42,094 nucleotides of DNA from Prevotella sp. UBA2711 (lineage in GTDB: Bacteria > Bacteroidota > Bacteroidia > Bacteroidales > Bacteroidaceae): the NCBI GenBank assembly GCA_002354095.1, contig DEKX01000005.1, positions 102,653 to 144,746 of the forward strand, read 5' to 3'. The position numbers were made by a program, and so were the translations under genes. Each line of letters opens with the position of its first letter. Position 1 is the stretch's first letter. This document shows, one piece after another, positions 13,597-22,205 of this stretch. Under the pieces are notes generated by a model. That model saw only the letters and a program-made list of their open reading frames with translations, ran no database searches and was not told the DNA's origin.

Positions 13597-14505
13597 TTAG
13601 ATATACTGACTCTCCAAGAATTTTAACTCGGCTTCGAGCATCGCCAGTTTCGGCATCTCGAAGCCGACTTTTTTTGCCTCAGCGATAGGTCGCGTATATA
13701 AATAAGGTATTTCCATACGACGATGGAAATCAAAGTCGAGTTTCATTGACGGACTATAGGGTACCATTGCATCCGTCATAGCCATCATCTGATCGGCAAA
13801 CTCACTCGTCAGCTCACGGATGCCCAAAGCATTTGCAGCCCCTACCACCTCCATCATCTGCTCGTAGATAAGTTGGCGGGTAGCGGGATTCTTCATCAAC
13901 TGATCTGTGGAGGTGTTCAGCGCCACCGTCATTCCGTTGAAAGGCATGTTCCATACAGCCTTCTTCCAGCGTGCCTCCAGATAAGGCACCTCGAAAGCCT
14001 GAATGCCCGCCTCTTGGAAATCGGCAAGCAGCTCGTGGTAACGAGCCTCGTCGCACGAATAATTGGCCAAATTGACAGAGCCAAAGAACTGGTGCGACAC
14101 GCGCCCTGGTGACACTTTGCCCGAACAGATAAACGCCAGTCCTGCCACGATTTGCAACGATGGGAAAACTGCCCGCAAATCGTCTTCAACACCGATACCG
14201 TTCTGTATCAGCAACACGACAGTATCAGGCTTCAGGATGGGTGGAAGCATTTCCTGCAACATATAGTTGTTAATGGTTTTCAGACACACCAACACCACAT
14301 CGGCCTTAGACATCTGACGGGTGTCGTTGTAGGCATCCACCTCATCGAGATGGAAACTGCCGTCGCATGAATCTATCTGCAATCCATGTTGCTTCACATA
14401 CTCATAATCCGAACGCAACAGGAAGCTTACCTTACGTCCTGCCTTCATCAACCGCCCGCCATAGTATCCGCCTATGGCTCCTGTACCTATTACTGCGTAT
14501 TCCAT
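13597..14505 (-). CDS. panE: 2-dehydropantoate 2-reductase (ketopantoate reductase)
   Basis: Reduces ketopantoate to pantoate with NADPH in the pantothenate and coenzyme A pathway. It has 302 residues: Rossmann start MEYAVIGTGAIGGYYGGRL, then NGIGVEDDL, the catalytic-lysine region EARWKKAVWNMPFNGM, and the conserved C-terminal domain segment YSPSMKLDFDFHRRME that carries the substrate-binding Ser and Asp/Glu. The length and motif order are standard. Related ApbA family members reduce other 2-oxo acids, so the substrate is probable rather than certain. Confidence 0.88.
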   Translation of the reverse strand: MEYAVIGTGAIGGYYGGRLMKAGRKVSFLLRSDYEYVKQHGLQIDSCDGSFHLDEVDAYNDTRQMSKADVVLVCLKTINNYMLQEMLPPILKPDTVVLLIQNGIGVEDDLRAVFPSLQIVAGLAFICSGKVSPGRVSHQFFGSVNLANYSCDEARYHELLADFQEAGIQAFEVPYLEARWKKAVWNMPFNGMTVALNTSTDQLMKNPATRQLIYEQMMEVVGAANALGIRELTSEFADQMMAMTDAMVPYSPSMKLDFDFHRRMEIPYLYTRPIAEAKKVGFEMPKLAMLEAELKFLESQYI

Positions 14506-14530
14506 TCTTGTTTATCTGTATTTCTGCCCG

Positions 14531-14561
14531 CAAAATTACAAATAAGTGGGGAAAAAACAAA
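14531..14561 (-). promoter_or_regulatory. Promoter of panE
   Basis: On the minus strand TAATTTTG (14531-14538) is the -7 element and TTTG (14558-14561) the -33 element, with a 19-bp spacer. The panE start codon at 14505 lies 25 bp downstream. Confidence 0.55.
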
Positions 14562-14613
14562 ACAAACCTATTATTTTTCTTTAAAGATAGCCGTGCGTTT
14601 AGAAATTAATTTG

Positions 14614-14621
14614 TACCTTTG
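14614..14621 (+). promoter_or_regulatory. -7 element of the GH3 gene
   Basis: TACCTTTG matches the Bacteroidetes -7 consensus 26 bp before the ATG at 14648. No convincing -33 element is seen at the usual distance. Confidence 0.5.
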
Positions 14622-14647
14622 CAGGATAAATATTAAGACTAACAACT

Positions 14648-17122
14648 ATGAATAAGAAAAATCTGATAATGACAGCAGTGATTGGCTTGTCCTTACCTGC
14701 GATGGCACAGAAACCAGCTATTCAGCCTGATGCTACTATTGAAGCTAAAATCGAGAAGACACTCGCAAAGATGACACTCGACGAGAAAATCGGTCAGATG
14801 TTAGAGTTGAACCTCGACGTGATGGGCAACATGAAAGTGGAGAACGCTAAAGTGGACCGCGAGAAGGTGCGTTCAGTCATGCAACAGTATGGTGCTCCGA
14901 AAGCAGAACTGGAGAAACTGCTGAAGATGACCGATGAACAGATTATCGAGAAACTCGGCAACTACCCCGTTGACATCTACCAAGGCGACACCAAACGCGT
15001 ATGGAAACTGAACGAGACCATGCTCGACACACTCATTTCCAAGTGGAAGGTGGGTTCGATTCTCAATGCCCCAGGCACCCGTGCTCCACGAGTTGACCAA
15101 TGGCTGCAATGGATTGGACTTATTCAGGAAAAGTCAATGAAGTATCTCGGCATCCCCGATATCTATGGTCTCGACCATAACCACGGCGTCACCTACGTGC
15201 AAGGTGGAACTCTGTTCCCCCAGCCTATCAATATGGGTGCCACGTTTAATACGGAATTGGTTAAGCGAGGAGCTGAGATAACAGCCTACGAAAGTCGTGC
15301 TGCCAACTGTCCTTGGGTATATAACCCCGTTGTTGACCTGAGCCGTGACCCCCGTTGGCCACGTGTCTATGAGAGTTTCGGCGAAGATGCCATTGTGAAC
15401 TCCAAGATGGTGGTAGCACAGATTAAGGGCTATCAGGGTGACGACCCCAACCACATCGACCGCTTCCATGTTGGAACCAGCACGAAACATTATTTCGCCT
15501 ACGGTGCTCCTTGGACGGGTAAAGACCGTACACCAGCCTACCTTGCTCCACAGATTATCCGCGAGAAATATTTCGAGCCTTTCAAGCAGGCTGCTTTGGC
15601 AGGAACACTGACCATGATGGTCAACTCAGCCTCTGTCAACGGTGTGCCCCTCCATGCCAGTTACGAATACCTGACGAAGTGGCTGAAGGAAGACCTGCAA
15701 TGGGACGGATTCCTCGTCACCGACTGGGCTGACATCAATAATCTCTACTCTCGCGAAAAGATAGCCAAGGATAAGAAGGATGCCATCCGTATTGCCATCA
15801 ACGCCGGTATCGACATGTCGATGGACCCCTATAGCGTGGAGTTCTGCGTACTGCTTAAAGAACTGGTACAGGAGGGCAAGGTTTCCATGTCGCGTATCGA
15901 TGATGCCGTTCGCCGTATTCTGCGTGCGAAATATCGTCTGGGACTCTTCGATGAACCCAATACGGGAGGCAAGGGCTACGAGAAATTCGGTTGCGACGAA
16001 TTTGCAAAGGCTTCGCTCATGGCAGCCGAGGAATCGGAAGTGCTTCTGAAGAACGAAGGCAATATCCTGCCATTGGCTAAGGGTAAGAAGATTCTGCTGA
16101 CGGGTCCCAATGCCAATCAGATGCGCTGCCTGCATGGCGGATGGAGCTACACATGGCAGGGCTCTAAAGCCGAGGAACTCGCTGAGAAATACAACACCAT
16201 CTACGAGGCACTCTGCCAAAAATACGGTAAGGAGAACATCATTCTTGAACAGGGCGTCACCTATAACGAGGACGGAGTCTACTACGACGAGAACGAACCT
16301 CAGATTCAGAAAGCTGTCGATGCCGCAGCCAAAGCCGATATCATCATTGCCGCCATCGGCGAGAACAGTTATACCGAGACTCCAGGCAACCTGACCGATC
16401 TCTGGCTCTCAGAGAACCAGCGTAATCTGGTGAAGGAACTGGCTAAGACAGGCAAGCCCGTCATCCTCGTTCTGAATGAAGGCCGTCCACGTCTGATAGC
16501 CGACATCGAACCTCTGGCAAAGGCTGTGGTGAACATCCTGATTCCTGGCAACTATGGTGGCGATGCACTGGCTAACCTGCTGGCTGGCGACGCCAACTTC
16601 TCTGCCAAGATGCCTTACACCTATCCTCGTGAAATCAACTCGCTGAACACTTACGACTATAAGGTGAGTGAAGAGGTGGGCACTATGTCTGGAGCCTATA
16701 ACTACGATGCCAAGGTGAGTCTGCAATGGCCCTTCGGCTACGGAATGAGCTATACCACCTACGAGTATTCCAATCTGAAAGTCAATAAGAGCCAGTTTAC
16801 TGCTGACGACGTGCTCACCATCACGGTTGATGTGAAGAATACAGGTGCCCGCGCAGGTAAGGAGGCCGTACTGCTCTATTCGAGCGACCTCGTAGCAAGC
16901 ATCGTACCAGACAACAAGCGTCTGCGCGACTTCACCAAGATTGCCCTGCAACCTGGCGAGACCAAGACCGTCACCTTCGAACTGCCTGCCAAGAATCTGG
17001 CCTTTGTGGGTGCCGACGGTCGTTGGACGCTTGAGGAAGGTGACTTCCAGTTGAAGGTGGGCAATCAAGTAGTGGGAACGGCTTGCACAGAGACCAAGGT
17101 TTGGGATGAACCCAATATCTAA
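14648..17122 (+). CDS. Periplasmic glycoside hydrolase family 3 (beta-glucosidase type)
   Basis: An 824-residue secreted enzyme with a signal peptide (MNKKNLIMTAVIGLSLPAMAQ). The GH3 TIM barrel includes DIYGLDHNHGVTYVQGGTLF, the substrate-binding KHYFAYG, and the nucleophile motif FLVTDWADI with Asp359. The second alpha/beta domain begins near VLLKNEGNILPLAKGKKILL, and the C-terminal fibronectin-III-like domain ends near residue 815 (TVDVKNTGARAGKEAVLLY). It would release terminal glucose or a similar sugar from plant or host glycans in the periplasm. No SusC/D or other polysaccharide-locus genes stand beside it. A patatin gene follows after 21 bp. Confidence 0.93.
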   Translation: MNKKNLIMTAVIGLSLPAMAQKPAIQPDATIEAKIEKTLAKMTLDEKIGQMLELNLDVMGNMKVENAKVDREKVRSVMQQYGAPKAELEKLLKMTDEQIIEKLGNYPVDIYQGDTKRVWKLNETMLDTLISKWKVGSILNAPGTRAPRVDQWLQWIGLIQEKSMKYLGIPDIYGLDHNHGVTYVQGGTLFPQPINMGATFNTELVKRGAEITAYESRAANCPWVYNPVVDLSRDPRWPRVYESFGEDAIVNSKMVVAQIKGYQGDDPNHIDRFHVGTSTKHYFAYGAPWTGKDRTPAYLAPQIIREKYFEPFKQAALAGTLTMMVNSASVNGVPLHASYEYLTKWLKEDLQWDGFLVTDWADINNLYSREKIAKDKKDAIRIAINAGIDMSMDPYSVEFCVLLKELVQEGKVSMSRIDDAVRRILRAKYRLGLFDEPNTGGKGYEKFGCDEFAKASLMAAEESEVLLKNEGNILPLAKGKKILLTGPNANQMRCLHGGWSYTWQGSKAEELAEKYNTIYEALCQKYGKENIILEQGVTYNEDGVYYDENEPQIQKAVDAAAKADIIIAAIGENSYTETPGNLTDLWLSENQRNLVKELAKTGKPVILVLNEGRPRLIADIEPLAKAVVNILIPGNYGGDALANLLAGDANFSAKMPYTYPREINSLNTYDYKVSEEVGTMSGAYNYDAKVSLQWPFGYGMSYTTYEYSNLKVNKSQFTADDVLTITVDVKNTGARAGKEAVLLYSSDLVASIVPDNKRLRDFTKIALQPGETKTVTFELPAKNLAFVGADGRWTLEEGDFQLKVGNQVVGTACTETKVWDEPNI

Positions 17123-17143
17123 GACTGACATACTGCCACAAAA

Positions 17144-17992
17144 ATGAAAAACGGACTGGTACTGGAAGGTGGAGCCATGCGTGGGCTCTGGACGGCAGGA
17201 GTGACCGATGTCATGATGGAACATGACGTATGGCCTGACGGACTGATAGGCGTATCGGCAGGTGCTGCCTTCGGTTGTAATATCAAGTCGCGACAGATAG
17301 GTCGTGCCATTCGGTATAACATGCGTTTTGCCAACGATGCCCGCTATAGCGGTTGGCGCTCGCTGTTGACAACCGGCAATTATTTCAACGCACGTTTCGG
17401 TTACCATACCGTGCCCAAGAAATACGACATCTTCGACGACAACGCCTTCAACCAGAATCCGATGGAGTTCATCGTGGTATGTACGGATGTGGAAACGGGA
17501 AAAGCCGTCTATCAGCCTCTGAGTGAAGCCAACTACGACACCTACGAATGGATACGGGCATCAGCCTCGATGCCGCTGGTGTCGAAAGTGGTGAAACTCG
17601 ACGGTCGGAAATTACTGGATGGCGGTGTGGCTGACTCCATCCCCCTGGAGTATTTCGAAAGCATCGGCTACCGCCATAACGTAGTCATACTGACGCAGCC
17701 CAAGGGCTTCATCAAGAGTCAGAACAGTCTGTTTCCCCTGATGCGAATGGCTCTGCGCAAATATCCTGCGTTCGTAGAAGCATTAGCGAATCGTCCCAAT
17801 ATGTATAATCAGGAACTTGCCTATGTAGCCAAAGCCGAAGAGGAAGGACGCTGTCTCGTGATACGTCCTGACGACTGGATTCCCATCGGCCACATCTCCC
17901 ATGATCCGGACGAGATGCTCCGAGTCTATGAACTGGGACGCATGGTGGGCGAACGCTACATCGAACAGATTAAAGAATTTTATAAAATATGA
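17144..17992 (+). CDS. Patatin-like phospholipase (first of two)
   Basis: A 282-residue cytoplasmic serine lipase of the patatin family. It has the oxyanion loop LEGGAMRG (8-14), the nucleophile elbow GVSAG (Ser38) and the dyad Asp159 in LDGGVAD. The family cleaves acyl groups from phospholipids or related lipids. It lacks a signal peptide, resembling the bacterial YjjU group. It lies between the GH3 gene (21-bp gap) and trmD, whose start overlaps its stop (ATGA at 17989-17992). A paralogue of equal length lies on the other strand at 18641-19489. Confidence 0.92.
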   Translation: MKNGLVLEGGAMRGLWTAGVTDVMMEHDVWPDGLIGVSAGAAFGCNIKSRQIGRAIRYNMRFANDARYSGWRSLLTTGNYFNARFGYHTVPKKYDIFDDNAFNQNPMEFIVVCTDVETGKAVYQPLSEANYDTYEWIRASASMPLVSKVVKLDGRKLLDGGVADSIPLEYFESIGYRHNVVILTQPKGFIKSQNSLFPLMRMALRKYPAFVEALANRPNMYNQELAYVAKAEEEGRCLVIRPDDWIPIGHISHDPDEMLRVYELGRMVGERYIEQIKEFYKI

Positions 17993-18666
17993 GAATAGAC
18001 ATTATAACCGTGCTGCCCGAAATGCTGGAAGGCTTCGTTCACGAAAGCATACTGGCACGAGCCGAGAAGAAAGGACTGGCAGAGATACGACTGCACAATC
18101 TGCGCGACTATACATTGGACAAATGGCGTCGCGTGGATGACTATCCCTACGGCGGTTCGGCAGGCATGGTGATGCAATGCGAACCCATTGACCGCTGTAT
18201 ATCGGCTTTGAAGGCGGAACGCGACTACGATGAGGTGATTTTCACTTCGCCAGACGGTGAACGGTTTGACCAGCACATGGCCAACGAACTGTCGCTGAAG
18301 GGCAACCTCATCATCCTTGCCGGCCATTATAAAGGTATTGACCAACGAGTGCGCGACCACCTGATTACCAAAGAGATATCCATTGGCGACTTCGTATTGA
18401 CAGGAGGCGAGTTGGTGGCAGCGATGATAGCCGATGCCATCGTGCGGGTGGTGCCTGGTGTGATTGGTGACGAGCAGTCTGCCCTCTCCGACTGCTTTCA
18501 GGACGACCTGCTGGCTGCACCCATCTATACCCGACCTGCCGACTATAAAGGATGGAAAGTGCCCGATATCCTGCTTTCAGGCAACGAGGCAAAAATCAGA
18601 AATTGGGAATTGGAACAGGCTATGGAGCGCACCAGACGGCTCAGGCCAGACCTTCTGAAAGAATAA
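17989..18666 (+). CDS. trmD: tRNA (guanine-37-N1) methyltransferase
   Basis: A 225-residue SPOUT-class methyltransferase that adds N1-methyl to G37 of tRNAs and so prevents frameshifting. It has the start MRIDIITVLPEMLEGFV, DYPYGGSAGMVM, and the knot region GDFVLTGGELVAAMIADAIVR followed by VPGVIG; the tRNA-binding C-terminal part ends near ERTRRLRPDLL. The start overlaps the patatin stop. The usual rpsP-rimM-rplS neighbours are absent. The last 26 bp overlap the 3' end of the convergent second patatin gene. Confidence 0.97.
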   Translation: MRIDIITVLPEMLEGFVHESILARAEKKGLAEIRLHNLRDYTLDKWRRVDDYPYGGSAGMVMQCEPIDRCISALKAERDYDEVIFTSPDGERFDQHMANELSLKGNLIILAGHYKGIDQRVRDHLITKEISIGDFVLTGGELVAAMIADAIVRVVPGVIGDEQSALSDCFQDDLLAAPIYTRPADYKGWKVPDILLSGNEAKIRNWELEQAMERTRRLRPDLLKE

Positions 18667-19489
18667 ACCGTTCGCCGAGTTGGAACCCTTCTTCATAGAG
18701 ACGTTCCAACTTGGCAACATCTTCCGTAATACGACCTACCTCCAAGGGCTTCTCAGGACGAATCACTATCACTTCGCCCCAATTCTCCATGCGCTCTATC
18801 AAATCGAGTTGTTTGTTATACTCTTCCGTCCGGTGGCTCAAAGCTACGCGAAGCCGAGGGTATTCACCATAGATAAACTTGGGAATCTTGATATCAGGTT
18901 CCGTTGAGCGATACCCCCGATTACGTGTCAGTATCACCACATTCTCCTGATGACCCGTATCGATGGAACGAACAATAGGAATACTGTCCACGATACCGCC
19001 ATCAAGCATAGGAATACCGTCAACTTCCGTTATCTGAGCCACAAAAGGCAGCGAACTGGATGCCTTGACTATCTGCGTCAGGCGCTGGTGGTCGTGCTTT
19101 TCCGACAGATACATGGCGCGCCCCGTCTTGCAATTGGTAGTTACTGCCTCAAAAACACAAGGGTTATGCTCGTAGGTATCATAATCGAAGGGAATCATCT
19201 CGTTGGGAAATCGTTCATACAGAATTTCAGGGTCGAAGATGGAGCCGTTGACAATCAGACTCTTCAGCGAAATATAATCATACTTCTGCAGCATGTCGAT
19301 GTTTGACCAACGGGCACGACGAGGCTGCCTACTCATATACGACAAACCGTTGCATGCTCCTGCCGAAACGGCTACTACATAAGGGAAATAAACCTCATGC
19401 TTCATAAAGGCATCAAGTACTCCTGAAGTAAAGACACCACGCATGCCTCCGCCTTCAAGAACCAGTCCTGTGTTAGATGTGATACGCAT
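18641..19489 (-). CDS. Patatin-like phospholipase (second, paralogous)
   Basis: A 282-residue patatin paralogue with LEGGGMRG (11-18), the nucleophile elbow AVSAG (Ser42) and Asp163 in LDGGIVD. It differs from the first patatin over most of the central region, so the duplication is old. There is no signal peptide. Its 3' end overlaps trmD by 26 bp, and its promoter region is shared back-to-back with the aminopeptidase P gene. Both patatins conserve the catalytic dyad and should be active. Confidence 0.92.
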   Translation of the reverse strand: MRITSNTGLVLEGGGMRGVFTSGVLDAFMKHEVYFPYVVAVSAGACNGLSYMSRQPRRARWSNIDMLQKYDYISLKSLIVNGSIFDPEILYERFPNEMIPFDYDTYEHNPCVFEAVTTNCKTGRAMYLSEKHDHQRLTQIVKASSSLPFVAQITEVDGIPMLDGGIVDSIPIVRSIDTGHQENVVILTRNRGYRSTEPDIKIPKFIYGEYPRLRVALSHRTEEYNKQLDLIERMENWGEVIVIRPEKPLEVGRITEDVAKLERLYEEGFQLGERFILSEGLA

Positions 19490-19507
19490 TTTAATGCTTT
19501 TTATGAT

Positions 19508-19547
19508 GCAAAGGTAGTATTTTTTAATAAATAATGTGTACCTTTGC
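19508..19547. promoter_or_regulatory. Back-to-back promoters of the patatin and aminopeptidase P genes
   Basis: TACCTTTG occurs on the plus strand at 19539-19546 (for the gene at 19583) and on the minus strand at 19509-19516 (for the gene starting at 19489). With one more base on each side they form a 9-bp inverted repeat (GCAAAGGTA and TACCTTTGC). Only 22 bp separate the two -7 elements, so each polymerase footprint covers the other promoter. No standard -33 sequences are visible for either. Confidence 0.55.
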
Positions 19548-19582
19548 GAAGAATTAGAACAATATTACCGAAAACTTGAAAT

Positions 19583-20986
19583 ATGTTTGATAGAAATACG
19601 TACATTCAGCGACGTGCTGAACTCAAAAAACTGGTAGGCGAAGGAGTCATCGTACTCTTTGGCAATAACGAAGCACCTTGTAATTATCCCGCCAATTCAT
19701 ACTCTCCCATGCGACAGGATTCGTCGTTCCTTTATTACTTCGGACAGCATCGCGACGGACTGGTTGGTGTGATAGATATTGATAACGACAAAGAATGTCT
19801 TTTCGGCGACGATATAGATGTAGAGGATATTGTCTGGATGGGTTTTACCCCCAGCGTAGCCGATTTGGCAGCTGAGGTAGGTGTAGCCGATACTGCCCCC
19901 CTATCCTCCCTCCGTTCGGTATGCTGCGATATGATAGCAGCAAAGAGGACCATCCACTTCCTGCCTCCCTATCGCCACGATACGAAGATAGAAATCATGG
20001 ACTTGCTGGGCATCCATCCTTCACAGCAGAAGGAAGCTGCCTCGCTTCAACTCATCAAGGCCGTGGTCAAGATGCGCTCCACCAAGGAACCGCAGGAGAT
20101 TGAAGCCATCGACCGTGCCTGTGATGTAGGCTATGCGATGCATACAACAGCTCAATTATGTATCTCGCCCGATAAAACCGAGCGTATGGTAGGTGGAATG
20201 GTCGATGGTATGGCGCGTGCGCTGAGTAGTGGCGTAAGCTTTGCTACCATCCTCACCCAGCATGGAGAAATCATGCATGGCAATCCTTCGGACGCCATGT
20301 TGGAAGCTGGACGTCTGGCGCTTTGCGATGCCGGATGCGAATTGAACGACTACTGCTCGGACAATACGCGTACCATGCCTGTTTCGGGTAAGTTCACGCA
20401 GCGCCAACTGGAAATATACAGTATTGTAGAGGCCTGTCACGATTACGTGTTGGAAGTAGCCAAGCCTGGTGTAAGATACATGGACGTACACTTTGCGGTA
20501 TGCCGTATGATGACCGACCGACTGAAGGAACTCGGTCTGATGAAGGGCGATACCGAAGAAGCCGTCCGTGCAGGTGCCCACGCCATGTTCCTGCCTCACG
20601 GACTCGGACACATGATGGGTATGGACGTTCACGACATGGAAGGACTGGGACAGATTTACGTCGGTTTCGACGACGAGACCCGTCCTAACCTCGAACAGTT
20701 CGGCACCAACTGTCTGCGCATGGGCAGACGTCTGGAAGAAGGTTTCGTGGTGACCGACGAACCAGGTATCTACTTTATCCCCGCGCTGATAGACCAATGG
20801 AAAGCCGAGGGACATTGCAAGGAGTTTATCAACTTCGAGAAACTGGAGACCTACAAGGACTTCGGAGGCATACGCATTGAGGACGATGTGCTGATTACCA
20901 AAGACGGTTGTCGCTTCATGGGTTCGAAACGCATTCCCTATCACCCTCAGGAGTTGGAAGCATTCATGGAAAAAGGTAAAAATTAA
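19583..20986 (+). CDS. Xaa-Pro aminopeptidase (aminopeptidase P, M24B)
   Basis: A 467-residue metallopeptidase that removes N-terminal residues preceding proline. The N-terminal domain (about 1-170) is the aminopeptidase P type. The pita-bread catalytic domain (about 175-460) shows the metal ligands in order: Asp in LCDAGCELNDY and SDNTRTMP, His in LPHGLGHMMGMDVHD, Glu in VTDEPGIYF and Glu in GGIRIEDDVLIT. There is no signal peptide, so it acts in the cytoplasm. It is the first gene of a run with the C1 peptidase, recJ and recQ. Confidence 0.94.
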   Translation: MFDRNTYIQRRAELKKLVGEGVIVLFGNNEAPCNYPANSYSPMRQDSSFLYYFGQHRDGLVGVIDIDNDKECLFGDDIDVEDIVWMGFTPSVADLAAEVGVADTAPLSSLRSVCCDMIAAKRTIHFLPPYRHDTKIEIMDLLGIHPSQQKEAASLQLIKAVVKMRSTKEPQEIEAIDRACDVGYAMHTTAQLCISPDKTERMVGGMVDGMARALSSGVSFATILTQHGEIMHGNPSDAMLEAGRLALCDAGCELNDYCSDNTRTMPVSGKFTQRQLEIYSIVEACHDYVLEVAKPGVRYMDVHFAVCRMMTDRLKELGLMKGDTEEAVRAGAHAMFLPHGLGHMMGMDVHDMEGLGQIYVGFDDETRPNLEQFGTNCLRMGRRLEEGFVVTDEPGIYFIPALIDQWKAEGHCKEFINFEKLETYKDFGGIRIEDDVLITKDGCRFMGSKRIPYHPQELEAFMEKGKN

Positions 20987-21000
20987 AAATAAAGACTACA

Positions 21001-22203
21001 ATGAAGAAGATTTTAACTTTCGCCTTGCTTGCTATGATAGCAACAGGCGCTCAGGCAGAAGAGAAGAAAGACTCTGCCAACAAGAACAAACCCGTGTTCA
21101 CCGTGATTAAGGAAAATCCTATCACTTCCATCAAAGACCAGAACCGTTCAGGTACGTGCTGGGACTACTCTACCCTGTCATACTTCGAGGCTGAGATTCT
21201 GAAGAAGACCGGTAAGACCTACGACCTCTGCGAGAGTTTCGTGGCTAACAAGACCTACATGGACCGTGCCGTTCAGGTGGTACGTCTGCATGGCGACTGC
21301 CAGTTTGCACAGGGAGGTTCTGCCTACGACGTTCACTACGTGCTGCAGCACTATGGTATCTGTCCTGAGGATGCCATGCCTTTCCCCGGCTCACTCTATG
21401 GCGACTCGCTCAATAACTTCAACGAGTTCTTCTCGCTGATGGAGCCATACGTGGAGGCTGTTGCCAAGAACAAGGCACGCAAGATTTCCCCACAATGGAA
21501 GGTGGGATTGCAGGGTATTCTGGATGCTTATCTCGGCAAGTGTCCTGAGACCTTCACCTATGAGGGCAAGACCTATACTCCGAAGACCTTTGCCGCCAGC
21601 CTCGGACTCGACTGGAACGACTATGTCAGCGTGACCAGCTATACCCATCATCCCTTCTACACAGCCTTCCCCGTTGAGGTACAGGACAACTGGCGCAACC
21701 CGCTGTCGTATAACGTACCCATGGACGAGATGATGCAGATTATCGATAATGCCATCATGAACGGTTATACCGTAGCTTGGGGCGGCGACGTTTCTGAGGA
21801 CGGATTCACCCGTCAGGGCTTGGCATACGCCATTGACGCCAAGAAGACCCAGAGTCTGCAGGGTAGCGATATGGCACGTTGGTTGAAACTGAGTGCCGCC
21901 AAGAAGCGCAATGTGATTGACTCGCTGGGATGCACCGTTCCTGAAATCGTTCCTACCCAGGAGATGCGCCAGGAGCGTTACGACAACTGGGAACTGACCG
22001 ACGACCACGGTATGCTGATTTTCGGTATTGCCAAAGACCAGAACGGCAAGGAATACTATATGGTTAAGAACTCATGGGGCGAGAGTGGCGATTATAAAGG
22101 TATATGGTATATGACCAAGACCTTCATCGCCGCCAATACGATGGACTATACCGTCAATAAGAACGCTATTCCCAAGGACATCCGTAAGAAACTCGGGCTC
22201 TAA
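21001..22203 (+). CDS. Secreted C1-family cysteine peptidase (bleomycin hydrolase/aminopeptidase C type)
   Basis: A 400-residue papain-superfamily peptidase with a signal peptide (MKKILTFALLAMIATGAQA). The catalytic Cys53 lies in QNRSGTCWDYST, the His in DDHGMLIFG and the Asn in MVKNSWGE. The layout around FEAEILKKTGKTYDLCESFV follows the bleomycin-hydrolase family. Cytoplasmic members are typical elsewhere; the signal peptide suggests that this one acts in the periplasm on imported peptides. It starts 14 bp after the aminopeptidase P stop, and recJ begins 2 bp after its stop. Confidence 0.92.
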   Translation: MKKILTFALLAMIATGAQAEEKKDSANKNKPVFTVIKENPITSIKDQNRSGTCWDYSTLSYFEAEILKKTGKTYDLCESFVANKTYMDRAVQVVRLHGDCQFAQGGSAYDVHYVLQHYGICPEDAMPFPGSLYGDSLNNFNEFFSLMEPYVEAVAKNKARKISPQWKVGLQGILDAYLGKCPETFTYEGKTYTPKTFAASLGLDWNDYVSVTSYTHHPFYTAFPVEVQDNWRNPLSYNVPMDEMMQIIDNAIMNGYTVAWGGDVSEDGFTRQGLAYAIDAKKTQSLQGSDMARWLKLSAAKKRNVIDSLGCTVPEIVPTQEMRQERYDNWELTDDHGMLIFGIAKDQNGKEYYMVKNSWGESGDYKGIWYMTKTFIAANTMDYTVNKNAIPKDIRKKLGL

Positions 22204-22205
22204 AA

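Noticed and set aside
16409..17407. Minus-strand open frame of 332 codons
   Set aside because: Antisense to the GH3 and first patatin genes with no recognisable family.
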